A DNA stretch of 33,354 bases from contig SKIX01000246.1 of NCBI GenBank assembly GCA_007116195.1, positions 1-33,354 on the forward strand, written 5' to 3'. Made by a program: the position numbers and the translations under genes. Under the pieces are notes generated by a model. That model did not search any database and was not told where the DNA came from. It was given only the letters and a program-made list of their open reading frames with translations. This stretch comes from Marinospirillum sp. GTDB taxonomy: Bacteria > Pseudomonadota > Gammaproteobacteria > Pseudomonadales > Halomonadaceae. Shown one piece after another: positions 1 to 7,898 of the stretch. Numbering within the stretch: position 1 is the stretch's first letter; the number at the start of each line of letters is the position of its first letter.

Positions 1-597
1 CAACTGCGCCTGGATCAGCTGGAAATGATTGTCTTCGATACCGAAACCACAGGTCTGGAGCTGCGCAAAGGAGACAGGGTAATCAGTATTGGTGCCTGTC
101 GCCTGGTCAAGGGGCGGCTGCTCGCTCAGGAAACCTTTGACCAAAAAGTTAACCCAGGCCGCTCCATTCCACCCGCCAGCACTAAAATCCACGGCTTAAC
201 AGATGCCGATGTTGCTCAATCCCCGCCACTGGCTGTGGTGCTGCCGCGTTTTCGTAAATTTGTTGGCAGTGGTATTCTGGTGGCTCACAATGCTGCCTTT
301 GATCTACTCGCCATCAGCCTGGAGGCTGAGCAACTTGGTCTTAACTTCACCATGCCGGTATTGGATACCCTCCTGCTTTCAAGAGGCCTGGACCCTGGTT
401 TAGAGGGACATGGTCTGGATGCTTTAGCCGAGCGTTTCGATCTCAGCTTTCCGCCAGGAACGCGGCATACGGCGTTGGGTGACGCACGAGTAACGGCTGA
501 ATTGCTGCTGGCCTTGCTACCGCGCTTGGAGGCAAGGGGTATTAGCACTCTGGAGCAAGCGCTGGATTTGCAGCGCCAGGTTCTGGAGTCCGCATGA
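1..597 (+). CDS. DnaQ-like 3'-5' exonuclease (5' end cut by window edge)
   Basis: Exonuclease of the DEDDh superfamily (DNA polymerase III epsilon/PolC type), removing nucleotides from 3' ends. Counting from the ATG at position 25, I see FDTETTG with D5 and E7, AHNAAFD with D93, and the final H148 and D153 in RHTALGD, so all five catalytic residues are present. The frame is open from base 1 to that ATG, so the true start probably lies upstream and the gene is partial. Its stop overlaps the next start (ATGA at 594-597), which indicates an operon. In many gammaproteobacteria such an exonuclease sits beside a DUF294 protein and SSS transporter genes; both kinds are nearby here. The physiological substrate is unknown. 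Confidence 0.88.
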   Translation, partial: QLRLDQLEMIVFDTETTGLELRKGDRVISIGACRLVKGRLLAQETFDQKVNPGRSIPPASTKIHGLTDADVAQSPPLAVVLPRFRKFVGSGILVAHNAAFDLLAISLEAEQLGLNFTMPVLDTLLLSRGLDPGLEGHGLDALAERFDLSFPPGTRHTALGDARVTAELLLALLPRLEARGISTLEQALDLQRQVLESA

Positions 598-812
598 AAA
601 CCCCAGCTAGACAAGCGCGTTTAATTGGCCTGACTCTGTTAGCCTGTCTAGCTTTTAGTCCGCCCTTGTTGATCATTTTTGATCGCCCAAGCAGCCAGGG
701 TATTTCCTGGTTACCAGTTTATTTATTTGCCAGCTGGCTACTGCTGTTAGCCCTGGCTGCTTGGTTACTGGAAAAGCCGGCTAAAAACGCTGAGGATCAG
801 GACGATGAGTGA
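594..812 (+). CDS. Small two-helix membrane protein upstream of SSS-type sensor kinase
   Basis: A 72-residue protein with two hydrophobic segments, about residues 10-27 and 38-58, and a short acidic C-terminus ending in EDQDDE. It overlaps the exonuclease stop by four bases and overlaps the kinase start by eight bases (805-812), so translation of the three genes is probably coupled. I recognise no named domain. The position recalls CbrX, the small membrane protein encoded just upstream of and overlapping cbrA in Pseudomonas, and also the small DUF4212 subunit of some SSS transporters. A role as accessory subunit of the symporter domain next door is inference from position only. Confidence 0.75.
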   Translation: MKTPARQARLIGLTLLACLAFSPPLLIIFDRPSSQGISWLPVYLFASWLLLLALAAWLLEKPAKNAEDQDDE

Positions 813-3564
813 CTGGTTAACACTTGGCTTTGCCTTTAGCTACCTGGCCATCCTGTTTTTAATTGCTGCCTGGGCCGACCGCCGAGCTGAACAAGGCCGC
901 TCAGTGATTAACTCCCCCGTTGTTTATACCCTCTCCATTGCGGTTTACTGCACCGCCTGGACTTTCTACGGTAGTGTTGGACGAGCAACGGATTCTGGCC
1001 CTAGCTTTTTATTGATCTACCTGGGGCCAACACTCGCCATGCTGCTCGGCTGGACACTGCTACGCAAAATGGTGCGTATTGCCCGTGCTCAGCGCATCAC
1101 CTCTATTGCTGATTTTATCAGTGCCCGCTACGGCAAAAGCGGACGCCTGGCCGCTCTGGTCACCCTGATCGCGGTCGTGGCCATCATGCCCTACATCGCT
1201 TTACAACTTAAAGCCATAACGGTCAGTCATGCTGTTTTGACCGGCTACCCACTTCTGGAAACTCACTTGAGCGAAGAAAGCTTTTGGCTGGATCAATCTT
1301 TCTGGGTTGCCCTGGTACTGGCCGTATTTATCATCTTATTTGGCACACGTCATTTGGATGCCAGTGAGCGCCATGAAGGCATGGTGGCAGCCATCGCGTT
1401 TGAATCTATTATCAAGTTAGTTGCTTTTTTAGCTTTGGGGTTTTTCGTAGTTTTCTGGCTCTACCCAGGCCCTGTCAGCCTGTTTAGCCAAGCGGCTGAA
1501 CACCCGGATCTGATTAACAGTATGGGGCTAAATGCCGTGCCTGGCGGTGCGCTAGGCTGGGTTGGCACTCTGGTCTTAGCCACCTTGGCCTTTATCACCC
1601 TGCCTCGGCAGTTTCAGGTTCTCGTGGTAGAAAATGTTGATGAAAAACACTTAAAACGCGCCAGCTGGTTGTTCCCTCTTTATCTAGTCGCCATCAACCT
1701 CTTTGTCATCCCGGTTGCCTTTGCCGGTGTTCTGCTGGGCGATGCCGCCCAGGAACCCGATAGCTATGTGCTTACCCTGCCTCTGGCTGCTGGCTTACAA
1801 GCCTTACCCTTAATTGTTTTTATTGGTGGTTTAGCAGCGGCTACAGGCATGGTCATCGTCGAAACCATTGCCCTCTCGACTATGGTGAGCAACCACCTGG
1901 TCATGCCTCTGCTATTGCGCTGGAAATGGCTGCATCTGGATCCGCTGCGTAATCTCAGCGGCTGGCTACTGGGTATACGTCGTGTTGCCATCCTGGTTAT
2001 TCTTTTTCTTGGCTACCTCTATCATGCACTGATCGGTGAATCTTATAGCCTGGTAACCATCGGGCTGGTCTCCTTTGCAGCCGCGGCTCAGTTTGCTCCC
2101 GCCCTCTTGCTCGGTCTCTATTGGCGTGGTGCCAATGGCTTGGGGGCCACTCTGGGGTTAATCGCCGGCTTTCTGATTTGGGCCCATACGCTACTGCTAC
2201 CTGGCTTCGCTCAGTCCGGCTGGCTGCCCATGAGCCTGATTGACTCAGGCCCTTGGGGAATAGCCTGGCTTAAACCCTATGCTCTCTTTGGCTTAGAGGG
2301 CTGGGACATTTATACCCATTCACTCTTCTGGAGCCTGCTATTTAATCTGGGATTACTCGTCGGGGTTTCCCTGTTTAGTCGTCAAAACCACCTGGAGCAA
2401 ACTCAAGCGGCACTTTTTACTGAAGGCTTAAGACCTGATGTCATGCAGACCCCCCTATGGTTAGGTCAAACCACTCAGGGTGAGCTGTATCAACTACTCA
2501 ACCGCTATCTAGGCACCTCAACTAGTCGTCGCGTGTTTCAACAATTCGATCAGCAGCTAGAGCCAACAGTCGATGATGAACAGATCGCGCCACCTGATCT
2601 CATCAACCAGGCAGAGCAAGCGTTAACCGGGGCTCTGGGTAGTGCCTCTGCTCGAGTGCTGATTAACTCCGTGGTTCGAGGCGAGGCTCTGGATTTGGAA
2701 GCGGTGTTAAGTATTTTGGATACCACGACCCAAACGCTTGAATACAATAAACGCCTGGAACAAAAGTCTGCTGAACTGGCACGCATCGGTGAAGAGCTGC
2801 GCTCCGCGAATGAACGCCTGCGCGAACTGGATCGCCTTAAAGATGAGTTTGTGGCCATGGTCAGTCATGAGCTGCGCACACCACTCACTTCAATTCGCGC
2901 TTTTGCTGAAATTCTGCGTGATACTCCCGAGATTACCGCCGACAAAAAAAGTCACTTTTTAACGGTGATCGTTAAAGAAAGTGAACGCCTGTCACGCTTA
3001 ATTGAAGAAATCCTTGATTTGGCCCGCTTGGAGTCTGGGCGGATGCACCTGGAGCCTAAAACCCTAGACTTTAACCAACTCAGTCAAGACTCGGTCGATG
3101 CCATTACCCAGCTGTATCAAGAAAGAGGCATTTCACTTAAAGTACTGCTGCCTGAAACCCCAGCTTGGGTTGTTGCCGATCCTGATCGGTTACAACAGGT
3201 CGTCATCAATTTACTTGATAACGCCCGTAAGTTTGCTGCTACCCAGGCTCCTGAAGTGCGTTTACAGTTACAACCCTGGAAAAAACACTGGCGACTGGCT
3301 GTTGAGGACAATGGCTCGGGTATTGCACCTGAAGAGCGCGAAAAAGTCTTTGAGAAGTTTCATCAAATCCAGCAGCAAGGCAACAGCAAAGATACTTCTC
3401 GGCCTCAGGGCAGTGGGCTGGGTTTACCGATCAGTCGTGGTATCATAGCCCACCTAGGCGGTCGCCTTTGGGTTGAAGATCCACTCACCCTAGGAGGTGC
3501 GCGCCTGGTAATAGAGCTACCCAGAGCGCCCGACCGGCAACAGCAGGTACAAAAAACCTCATGA
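805..3564 (+). CDS. Sensor histidine kinase with N-terminal sodium:solute symporter domain (CbrA/CrbS-like)
   Basis: A 919-residue fusion. Residues 1 to about 530 form a multi-helix SSS symporter domain. Residues about 550-655 match a STAC linker (LLNRYLG, GSASARVL, ILD...EYNKRLEQKS), followed by a short coiled coil. The HisKA phosphorylation site is H688 in VSHELRTPL. The HATPase has its N box at N802-N806 (NLLDN), G1 at DNGSGI (835-840) and G2 at GSGLGL (869-874). There is no PAS and no receiver domain, so it is shorter than typical CbrA, CrbS or MxtR kinases. Those relatives control carbon use, including acetyl-CoA synthetase; an acyl-CoA synthetase lies 15 kb away here. No response regulator gene is adjacent. 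The stop overlaps the next start (ATGA at 3561-3564). Confidence 0.9.
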   Translation: MSDWLTLGFAFSYLAILFLIAAWADRRAEQGRSVINSPVVYTLSIAVYCTAWTFYGSVGRATDSGPSFLLIYLGPTLAMLLGWTLLRKMVRIARAQRITSIADFISARYGKSGRLAALVTLIAVVAIMPYIALQLKAITVSHAVLTGYPLLETHLSEESFWLDQSFWVALVLAVFIILFGTRHLDASERHEGMVAAIAFESIIKLVAFLALGFFVVFWLYPGPVSLFSQAAEHPDLINSMGLNAVPGGALGWVGTLVLATLAFITLPRQFQVLVVENVDEKHLKRASWLFPLYLVAINLFVIPVAFAGVLLGDAAQEPDSYVLTLPLAAGLQALPLIVFIGGLAAATGMVIVETIALSTMVSNHLVMPLLLRWKWLHLDPLRNLSGWLLGIRRVAILVILFLGYLYHALIGESYSLVTIGLVSFAAAAQFAPALLLGLYWRGANGLGATLGLIAGFLIWAHTLLLPGFAQSGWLPMSLIDSGPWGIAWLKPYALFGLEGWDIYTHSLFWSLLFNLGLLVGVSLFSRQNHLEQTQAALFTEGLRPDVMQTPLWLGQTTQGELYQLLNRYLGTSTSRRVFQQFDQQLEPTVDDEQIAPPDLINQAEQALTGALGSASARVLINSVVRGEALDLEAVLSILDTTTQTLEYNKRLEQKSAELARIGEELRSANERLRELDRLKDEFVAMVSHELRTPLTSIRAFAEILRDTPEITADKKSHFLTVIVKESERLSRLIEEILDLARLESGRMHLEPKTLDFNQLSQDSVDAITQLYQERGISLKVLLPETPAWVVADPDRLQQVVINLLDNARKFAATQAPEVRLQLQPWKKHWRLAVEDNGSGIAPEEREKVFEKFHQIQQQGNSKDTSRPQGSGLGLPISRGIIAHLGGRLWVEDPLTLGGARLVIELPRAPDRQQQVQKTS

Positions 3565-3929
3565 ATACCTCTCGCTTCAACACTCTAATGTTCTTGATGG
3601 CTGTTTTTGTCATCACGCAACGAGTGTTGACGCCTTTTCTAGTGCCTCCTCTGATCGCACATGAAGATGGCACGCTAGAGCTATGTAGCTGGCATGGCAG
3701 TCAACAACGCGTGCTGCTATCAGCAGACGGCGTAGGGGTCGAAAAACTCGCTTCAGAGGGACATTGCCCCGCCTGCACAGCATCAGCAGCCCTAGCTTTT
3801 AATGTCCACTCTACAGAAAGCTTGAGTCCAGTCCTAGCACAACTAGAGCACTGGAGCCAATCAGAATTAACGCCTGCACCCCACTACTTACTCGCTCTCC
3901 CTCGCGCACCCCCTATCCAGCTTGCTTAA
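3561..3929 (+). CDS. DUF2946-like small exported protein
   Basis: A 122-residue protein with an N-terminal hydrophobic segment (about 7-32) acting as signal peptide or anchor. It has a cysteine at C42 and an HCPAC motif (H68, C69, C72), the pattern seen in DUF2946 proteins, which are often encoded near copper uptake and SCO/PCuAC genes. Function is not established; the Cys/His pattern and the two copper chaperones just downstream suggest copper handling in the periplasm. Its ATG overlaps the kinase stop, so it is co-transcribed with the kinase. The similarity to DUF2946 is by eye and weak outside the CPxC motif. Confidence 0.65.
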   Translation: MNTSRFNTLMFLMAVFVITQRVLTPFLVPPLIAHEDGTLELCSWHGSQQRVLLSADGVGVEKLASEGHCPACTASAALAFNVHSTESLSPVLAQLEHWSQSELTPAPHYLLALPRAPPIQLA

Positions 3930-3934
3930 GAAAA

Positions 3935-3990
3935 CCTGATTAACGAGTGCACTCGCTGGTGCTGTGCTGACAACATCAATCAGGGGTTTC
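3935..3990 (+). other. Nested inverted repeats before the SCO1 gene
   Basis: CCTGATT at 3935-3941 pairs with AATCAGG at 3978-3984. Inside it lies a perfect 12-base palindrome, CGAGTGCACTCG, at 3944-3955. The outer repeat is followed by GGTTTC and a loose T-rich stretch. It could be a weak terminator of the kinase operon or an operator for the copper genes; the sequence does not decide between these. Confidence 0.35.
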
Positions 3991-4046
3991 TTCAAGTTTT
4001 ACTCTGCTGCAAAACTTTATTTCTAACCCGCTAAAGAAGCTGACTT

Positions 4047-4652
4047 ATGAAAATTAATTTTCGCCTGCTGCTGGGAGGCCTCTTGGTTGTGGCTGTCTTA
4101 GCAGGCCTGCAGGTCTGGCAAGGCTTACAAAACAACACGGCTAGCCTCGCCAGCAAACCGACAGGCGCTAATTTCACGCTGCAAAGTATAGACGGAGACT
4201 TTTCTCTAAGCGATCTTGAGGATGACCAGCTCGCGCTGATCTACTTCGGCTATACCTGGTGCCCCGATATCTGCCCTATGTCGATGGTGTTCTTGGAGCA
4301 AGCCATGCAAGAGCTGCCAGCCAATCAACGCCGGCAGCTACAGCCTATATTCATTTCTGTCGACCCAGACAGAGACACACCGGAACGCCTAGCTAGCTAT
4401 GTCGATTTTTTTGACGCTGACATTTTAGGCCTCACTCATCCCGATGAAGACTATTTGGAAGAGCTGGCTCGCAGCTATGGTGCTTTTTTCCGCAAGGTAG
4501 AACTCGACTCTGCCATGGGTTACGCCCTCGATCACACGTCTGAATTCTACCTCGCGAACAATCAGGGCGAACTCTTGGCAACTCTACCGCACTCCAGCAA
4601 TGCCGAGCAGCTGCGCACAACTCTGACCTCGGCCTTAGAAGACCTCAACTAA
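4047..4652 (+). CDS. SCO1/SenC family copper chaperone
   Basis: A thioredoxin-fold protein anchored by one N-terminal helix (about 7-25), with the bulk in the periplasm. The copper ligands of the SCO family are all visible: C72 and C76 in WCPDIC and H163 in LDHTSE. At 201 residues it has the usual length. SCO proteins deliver copper to, or reduce, the CuA site of cytochrome c oxidase. It is followed after 34 bases by a PCuAC chaperone, the standard partner, so the pair is probably an operon. The ribosome binding site before the ATG is modest (AAGAAG). Confidence 0.93.
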   Translation: MKINFRLLLGGLLVVAVLAGLQVWQGLQNNTASLASKPTGANFTLQSIDGDFSLSDLEDDQLALIYFGYTWCPDICPMSMVFLEQAMQELPANQRRQLQPIFISVDPDRDTPERLASYVDFFDADILGLTHPDEDYLEELARSYGAFFRKVELDSAMGYALDHTSEFYLANNQGELLATLPHSSNAEQLRTTLTSALEDLN

Positions 4653-4686
4653 TTGCCCTTAACTTTTACCAAGGAATGAAGAGATT

Positions 4687-5169
4687 ATGAAACCATTAAA
4701 AAACATCTTAACCAGCCTGCTGGCACTTAGCCTCTTAGCATCCGCTTCACTTTATGCTCAGGCTTTACATATTGAAGACCCCTACGTGAGGGCTGTACCC
4801 CCTGGTGCACCAGCAACAGCCGCTTTTATGGGCTTACATAACCCGAGTAATCAGGATCTGGCTATTGTTGATGCCAGCAGCCCTGTTGCTGAGGTTGTCG
4901 AACTACACACCCATACCGATGTTGAAGGCGTTATGCAGATGCGCCGCATTGATAAGATTGTCATTCCCGCTGATGGCACGACCGAGCTTAAACCAGGCGG
5001 CTTGCATTTAATGCTTATCGGGCTGCAACAACCTCTATCTTTAGATAGCCAGGTTGAAGTTACCCTTACCCTGGATGATGGCAGTCTGATTGAGCTTTCT
5101 ATGCCCGTGCGCCGAGTACAAAGACCCATGCAGGGTGGCGGACAACATCAACATGGCAGCCACCATTAA
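4687..5169 (+). CDS. PCuAC periplasmic copper chaperone
   Basis: A 160-residue secreted protein. A signal peptide spans about residues 1-26 (cleavage near YAQA). The family copper motif H-X10-M-X21-H-X-M is present exactly: H74, M85, H107 and M109. The C-terminus adds a short His-rich tail (QHQHGSHH), which could hold extra copper. PCuAC proteins supply Cu(I) for assembly of CuA or CuB in cytochrome oxidases together with SCO1, which is encoded directly upstream. The mature N-terminus (LHIEDPYVR) is typical of the family. Confidence 0.95.
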   Translation: MKPLKNILTSLLALSLLASASLYAQALHIEDPYVRAVPPGAPATAAFMGLHNPSNQDLAIVDASSPVAEVVELHTHTDVEGVMQMRRIDKIVIPADGTTELKPGGLHLMLIGLQQPLSLDSQVEVTLTLDDGSLIELSMPVRRVQRPMQGGGQHQHGSHH

Positions 5170-5193
5170 CCTAGCCATTGACTGCTGCCCATC

Positions 5194-5231
5194 ACCAGGT
5201 TTGCTGGCCTGGTAGGCAAAAAGGCCAGCAA
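5194..5231. terminator. Hairpin between convergent PCuAC and DUF294 genes
   Basis: TTGCTGGCCT (5201-5210) and AGGCCAGCAA (5222-5231) form a perfect ten-pair stem with an eleven-base loop. An alternative stem pairs ACCAGG (5194-5199) with CCTGGT (5208-5213), and the two exclude each other because both use bases 5208-5210. No T-run follows on either strand. It lies between convergent genes, so a transcription-end role is likely, but it is not a textbook intrinsic terminator. Confidence 0.5.
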
Positions 5232-5256
5232 GCCCTTACAATTGAACCGAGGGTCA

Positions 5257-6408
5257 TTAAAAGTGGCCCAGGTTCTTTTGTGTCGCTTGGACAAAACCTT
5301 TGATCAACTTTAAATCCAACTTCAATAGCTGCAGGCTACGCTCGCTGAGCTGACGCCGGTCCAACCAGGCATCAGGTTGGCGCCCTGCCTCCAGATCTGA
5401 CAGCTGCTGTTGCAAGAGCAGTGCTTGCAGATTCTGCAAAGCCTCGCTTAAATCTTTAGCTTGCTGGGGTGTTAAACAGTTTTTGGCAACCAGGCTTGTT
5501 AAACGATCCTGGCTGCTGCCAGCGACTAGCTCACCCTTTAGTAAACAGGCCAGCCTGAGTGCCGACTGCAAGGGTAAAAGTGCCTGGCGCTTTAGATGAA
5601 AAGCGAAGGAGTGAGGGGCTTCTTGAGCAGGACTTACCAAACGATCCCAAGCATCCAAACCTACAGGTATTTCATCCAGCAAGGCCGACATCTCATGCAA
5701 AAAGCCACCTGCTTGCGGCAGTCGTTGCTCAATATGCTGTCGCAGCCGTTTCTCCAACTGCGATTGGCCATAAACCGTTGAAAAATCAAATAGGATATTC
5801 GCCAACTGCACGTGTTTCACCAAGCGACCACTCATCCAGAGCGTTAATTGCTCCTGCCACTCTTGTAGGGGTTTACGCCAGAGTGGCCAGCGTGCCATGA
5901 CATGACCTTTGCACAAGGGAATACCAACGTCTGCAAGCTTAGTCGTAAACAGCTCACCCAGATGCTGAAACCAGGTATCAATTTCTTGATGCCTGGCTAC
6001 AGGATAATTATCTAACAGCAAGGCATTATCCTGATCGGGGCGCAGCAGGCTTTCGCTACGAGCACCTGAACCCAGAATCACCACACTGAAGGTAACCGGT
6101 GGCTCGCCCCAGCCATGACTTTGCATCTGAGTTAATGACTCTTCAAGTGCGCGGTGATACAGCCAACGATTATGGTCACTAATGACCTGGCTAATACGCC
6201 AAGCAGGCAAATCAAAACGTTTCAGCAGCTTGACCAAATCCAGTTGCCAGCTTTTCACCTGATTGCTTTGTAAATCAGCTGGTAGTTGGTTCAACAGCTG
6301 CTGTAAAAGATCAAGTGCTTGCGGTGCAGCAGGCGTTGATACACCAGCAACGGCATTACTGCCAGGAAATAGCTGTCGCCAAGGTGATGAGCGCGTCAAT
6401 AGCTGCAT
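5257..6408 (-). CDS. DUF294-type putative nucleotidyltransferase
   Basis: A 383-residue soluble protein with a nucleotidyltransferase-like motif: GSG (113-115), R117, E119 and the acidic pair D125/D127 in RPDQDN. This matches the DUF294 domain plus its C-terminal helical domain. Relatives usually carry an N-terminal cyclic-nucleotide domain and two CBS domains (600 residues or more); here that half is missing. I start at the ATG ending at 6408, which has a strong GGAGG four bases upstream, rather than at an in-frame TTG at 6423. The substrate is unknown. In other bacteria these genes neighbour a DnaQ-like exonuclease and SSS transporters, as here. Confidence 0.82.
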   Translation of the reverse strand: MQLLTRSSPWRQLFPGSNAVAGVSTPAAPQALDLLQQLLNQLPADLQSNQVKSWQLDLVKLLKRFDLPAWRISQVISDHNRWLYHRALEESLTQMQSHGWGEPPVTFSVVILGSGARSESLLRPDQDNALLLDNYPVARHQEIDTWFQHLGELFTTKLADVGIPLCKGHVMARWPLWRKPLQEWQEQLTLWMSGRLVKHVQLANILFDFSTVYGQSQLEKRLRQHIEQRLPQAGGFLHEMSALLDEIPVGLDAWDRLVSPAQEAPHSFAFHLKRQALLPLQSALRLACLLKGELVAGSSQDRLTSLVAKNCLTPQQAKDLSEALQNLQALLLQQQLSDLEAGRQPDAWLDRRQLSERSLQLLKLDLKLIKGFVQATQKNLGHF

Positions 6409-6411
6409 AAG

Positions 6412-6418
6412 CCCTCCC
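6412..6418 (-). promoter_or_regulatory. Ribosome binding site fixing the DUF294 gene start
   Basis: On the minus strand GGGAGGG lies four bases before the ATG at 6408. It supports that ATG over the upstream TTG at 6423, which would place this site inside the coding region. Confidence 0.7.
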
Positions 6419-6492
6419 TGCAAAGCGAAAAGTATTATTTTTATTCAATTGGCCTTAGTGTAGCCTGATCTCACAACAACTGCAGAAGAAAT

Positions 6493-6522
6493 AAAAAACC
6501 TGGCGCTAAGGCCAGGTTTTTA
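6493..6522 (-). terminator. Intrinsic terminator after argG
   Basis: ACCTGGC (6498-6504) pairs with GCCAGGT (6511-6517) around a six-base loop. Runs of A on the left and T on the right make it work in either direction. It ends argG transcription before the DUF294 gene on the same strand. Confidence 0.88.
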
Positions 6523-6563
6523 GTTCTTCTGCTCAACTCAATCTAAGACTTAACTGAAAAGGC

Positions 6564-7784
6564 TTAGCTGAGTTTGCGCCCTTTCTGAGCAGCGATACGC
6601 AAGCGCAATGCATTCAGCTTAATAAAGCCTTCGGCATCTTTTTGATCATAGGCCCCAGCATCATCTTCAAAGGTCGCAATATTTTCATCAAACAGGGTGT
6701 CGTCAGACACACGGCCCACAGGTATAACATTGCCCTTGTAAAGCTTGACTCTGACCTTGCCATTAACAACTTCTTGCGACTCATCAATCATCGCCTGCAG
6801 CATGCGACGCTCAGGGCTCCACCAGTAGCCGTTATAAATCACTTCAGCATAACGCGGCATCAACTCATCTTTCAGGTGAGCAACTTCACGATCCAGAGTC
6901 AAGGACTCAATCGCTCGATGCGCTTTGAGCATAATGGTGCCACCGGGCGTTTCATAACAGCCGCGCGACTTCATACCGACATAGCGGTTTTCTACGATAT
7001 CCAAGCGACCTATACCGTGCGCACCGCCAATTTTGTTCAGTTTTTCTAAAACCTCATGGGGCTTTAAACGTTCGCCATCAATAGCGACGATATCACCTTT
7101 TTCATAGGTCAGCTCTAAGTAAGCAGGCTCAGCGGGTGCAGCTTCTGGGCTAACACTCCAGCGCCACATGGCCTCTTCTGGCTCCGCCCAAGGGTCTTCT
7201 AAAATGCCACCTTCATAAGAGATGTGCAGCAGGTTGGCGTCCATAGAATAGGGTGACTTGGTACCCTGCTTGGCAAAATCAACAGGAATCTTATGCTCTT
7301 CAGCATAGCTCATGAGTTTTTCACGCGACAACAAATCCCACTCACGCCAAGGTGCTATTACCTGGACACCTGGACTAAGAGCATAGGCACCTAATTCAAA
7401 GCGTACCTGATCATTACCCTTACCCGTAGCGCCGTGGGAAATAGCATCTGCACCGGTCTCCTTAGCAATTTCGACCAAGCGCTTAGCAATCAAGGGGCGG
7501 GCAATCGAGGTTCCTAGCAGGTACTCACCTTCATAGATGGTATTCGCACGGAACATGGGGAAGACATAGTCGCGTACAAACTCTTCACGCAGGTCTTCAA
7601 TGTAGATTTCCTTCACACCCATCTGCTCGGCCTTGGCGCGTGCAGGCTCTAACTCTTCGCCCTGACCTAGATCAGCAGTAAAAGTAACCACTTCACAGTT
7701 ATAGGTATCTTCTAACCATTTAAGAATAATGGAAGTATCCAAACCACCTGAGTAGGCAAGTACAACCTTTTTAATATCCGACAT
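6564..7784 (-). CDS. argG: Argininosuccinate synthase
   Basis: Condenses citrulline and aspartate with ATP to argininosuccinate, the seventh step of arginine synthesis, in the cytoplasm. The 406 residues are the usual full length. The N-terminus carries the ATP-pyrophosphatase loop AYSGGLDTS (10-18), and the conserved [15 protein letters not shown] stretch is intact. The start is fixed by AAGGAG five bases before the ATG. It lies downstream of motY on the same strand with a 114-base gap and is followed by its own terminator. argD and argF are 2.4 kb beyond, on the other strand. Confidence 0.98.
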   Translation of the reverse strand: MSDIKKVVLAYSGGLDTSIILKWLEDTYNCEVVTFTADLGQGEELEPARAKAEQMGVKEIYIEDLREEFVRDYVFPMFRANTIYEGEYLLGTSIARPLIAKRLVEIAKETGADAISHGATGKGNDQVRFELGAYALSPGVQVIAPWREWDLLSREKLMSYAEEHKIPVDFAKQGTKSPYSMDANLLHISYEGGILEDPWAEPEEAMWRWSVSPEAAPAEPAYLELTYEKGDIVAIDGERLKPHEVLEKLNKIGGAHGIGRLDIVENRYVGMKSRGCYETPGGTIMLKAHRAIESLTLDREVAHLKDELMPRYAEVIYNGYWWSPERRMLQAMIDESQEVVNGKVRVKLYKGNVIPVGRVSDDTLFDENIATFEDDAGAYDQKDAEGFIKLNALRLRIAAQKGRKLS

Positions 7785-7898
7785 CGAAACTCCTTAACTG
7801 CTTCTAAACTGGCTGAGCAGGGGTAACTAACGAAAAAGGGGCAACAAAACGCAGCCCAGAAAAAGTAGGGAAAGTATAACTGATGACGCAGCCTAACC

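Noticed and set aside
2550..2858. 102-codon minus-strand frame within the sensor kinase
   Set aside because: It is antisense to the STAC/HisKA region and has a low-complexity Ser/Arg composition typical of shadow frames.
3561..3929. Response regulator for the upstream kinase
   Set aside because: The protein has an export signal and Cys/His motifs and no receiver or DNA-binding domain.
6642..7049. 135-codon plus-strand reading frame inside argG
   Set aside because: It lies wholly within argG on the other strand, has no ribosome binding site of note and no recognisable domain.
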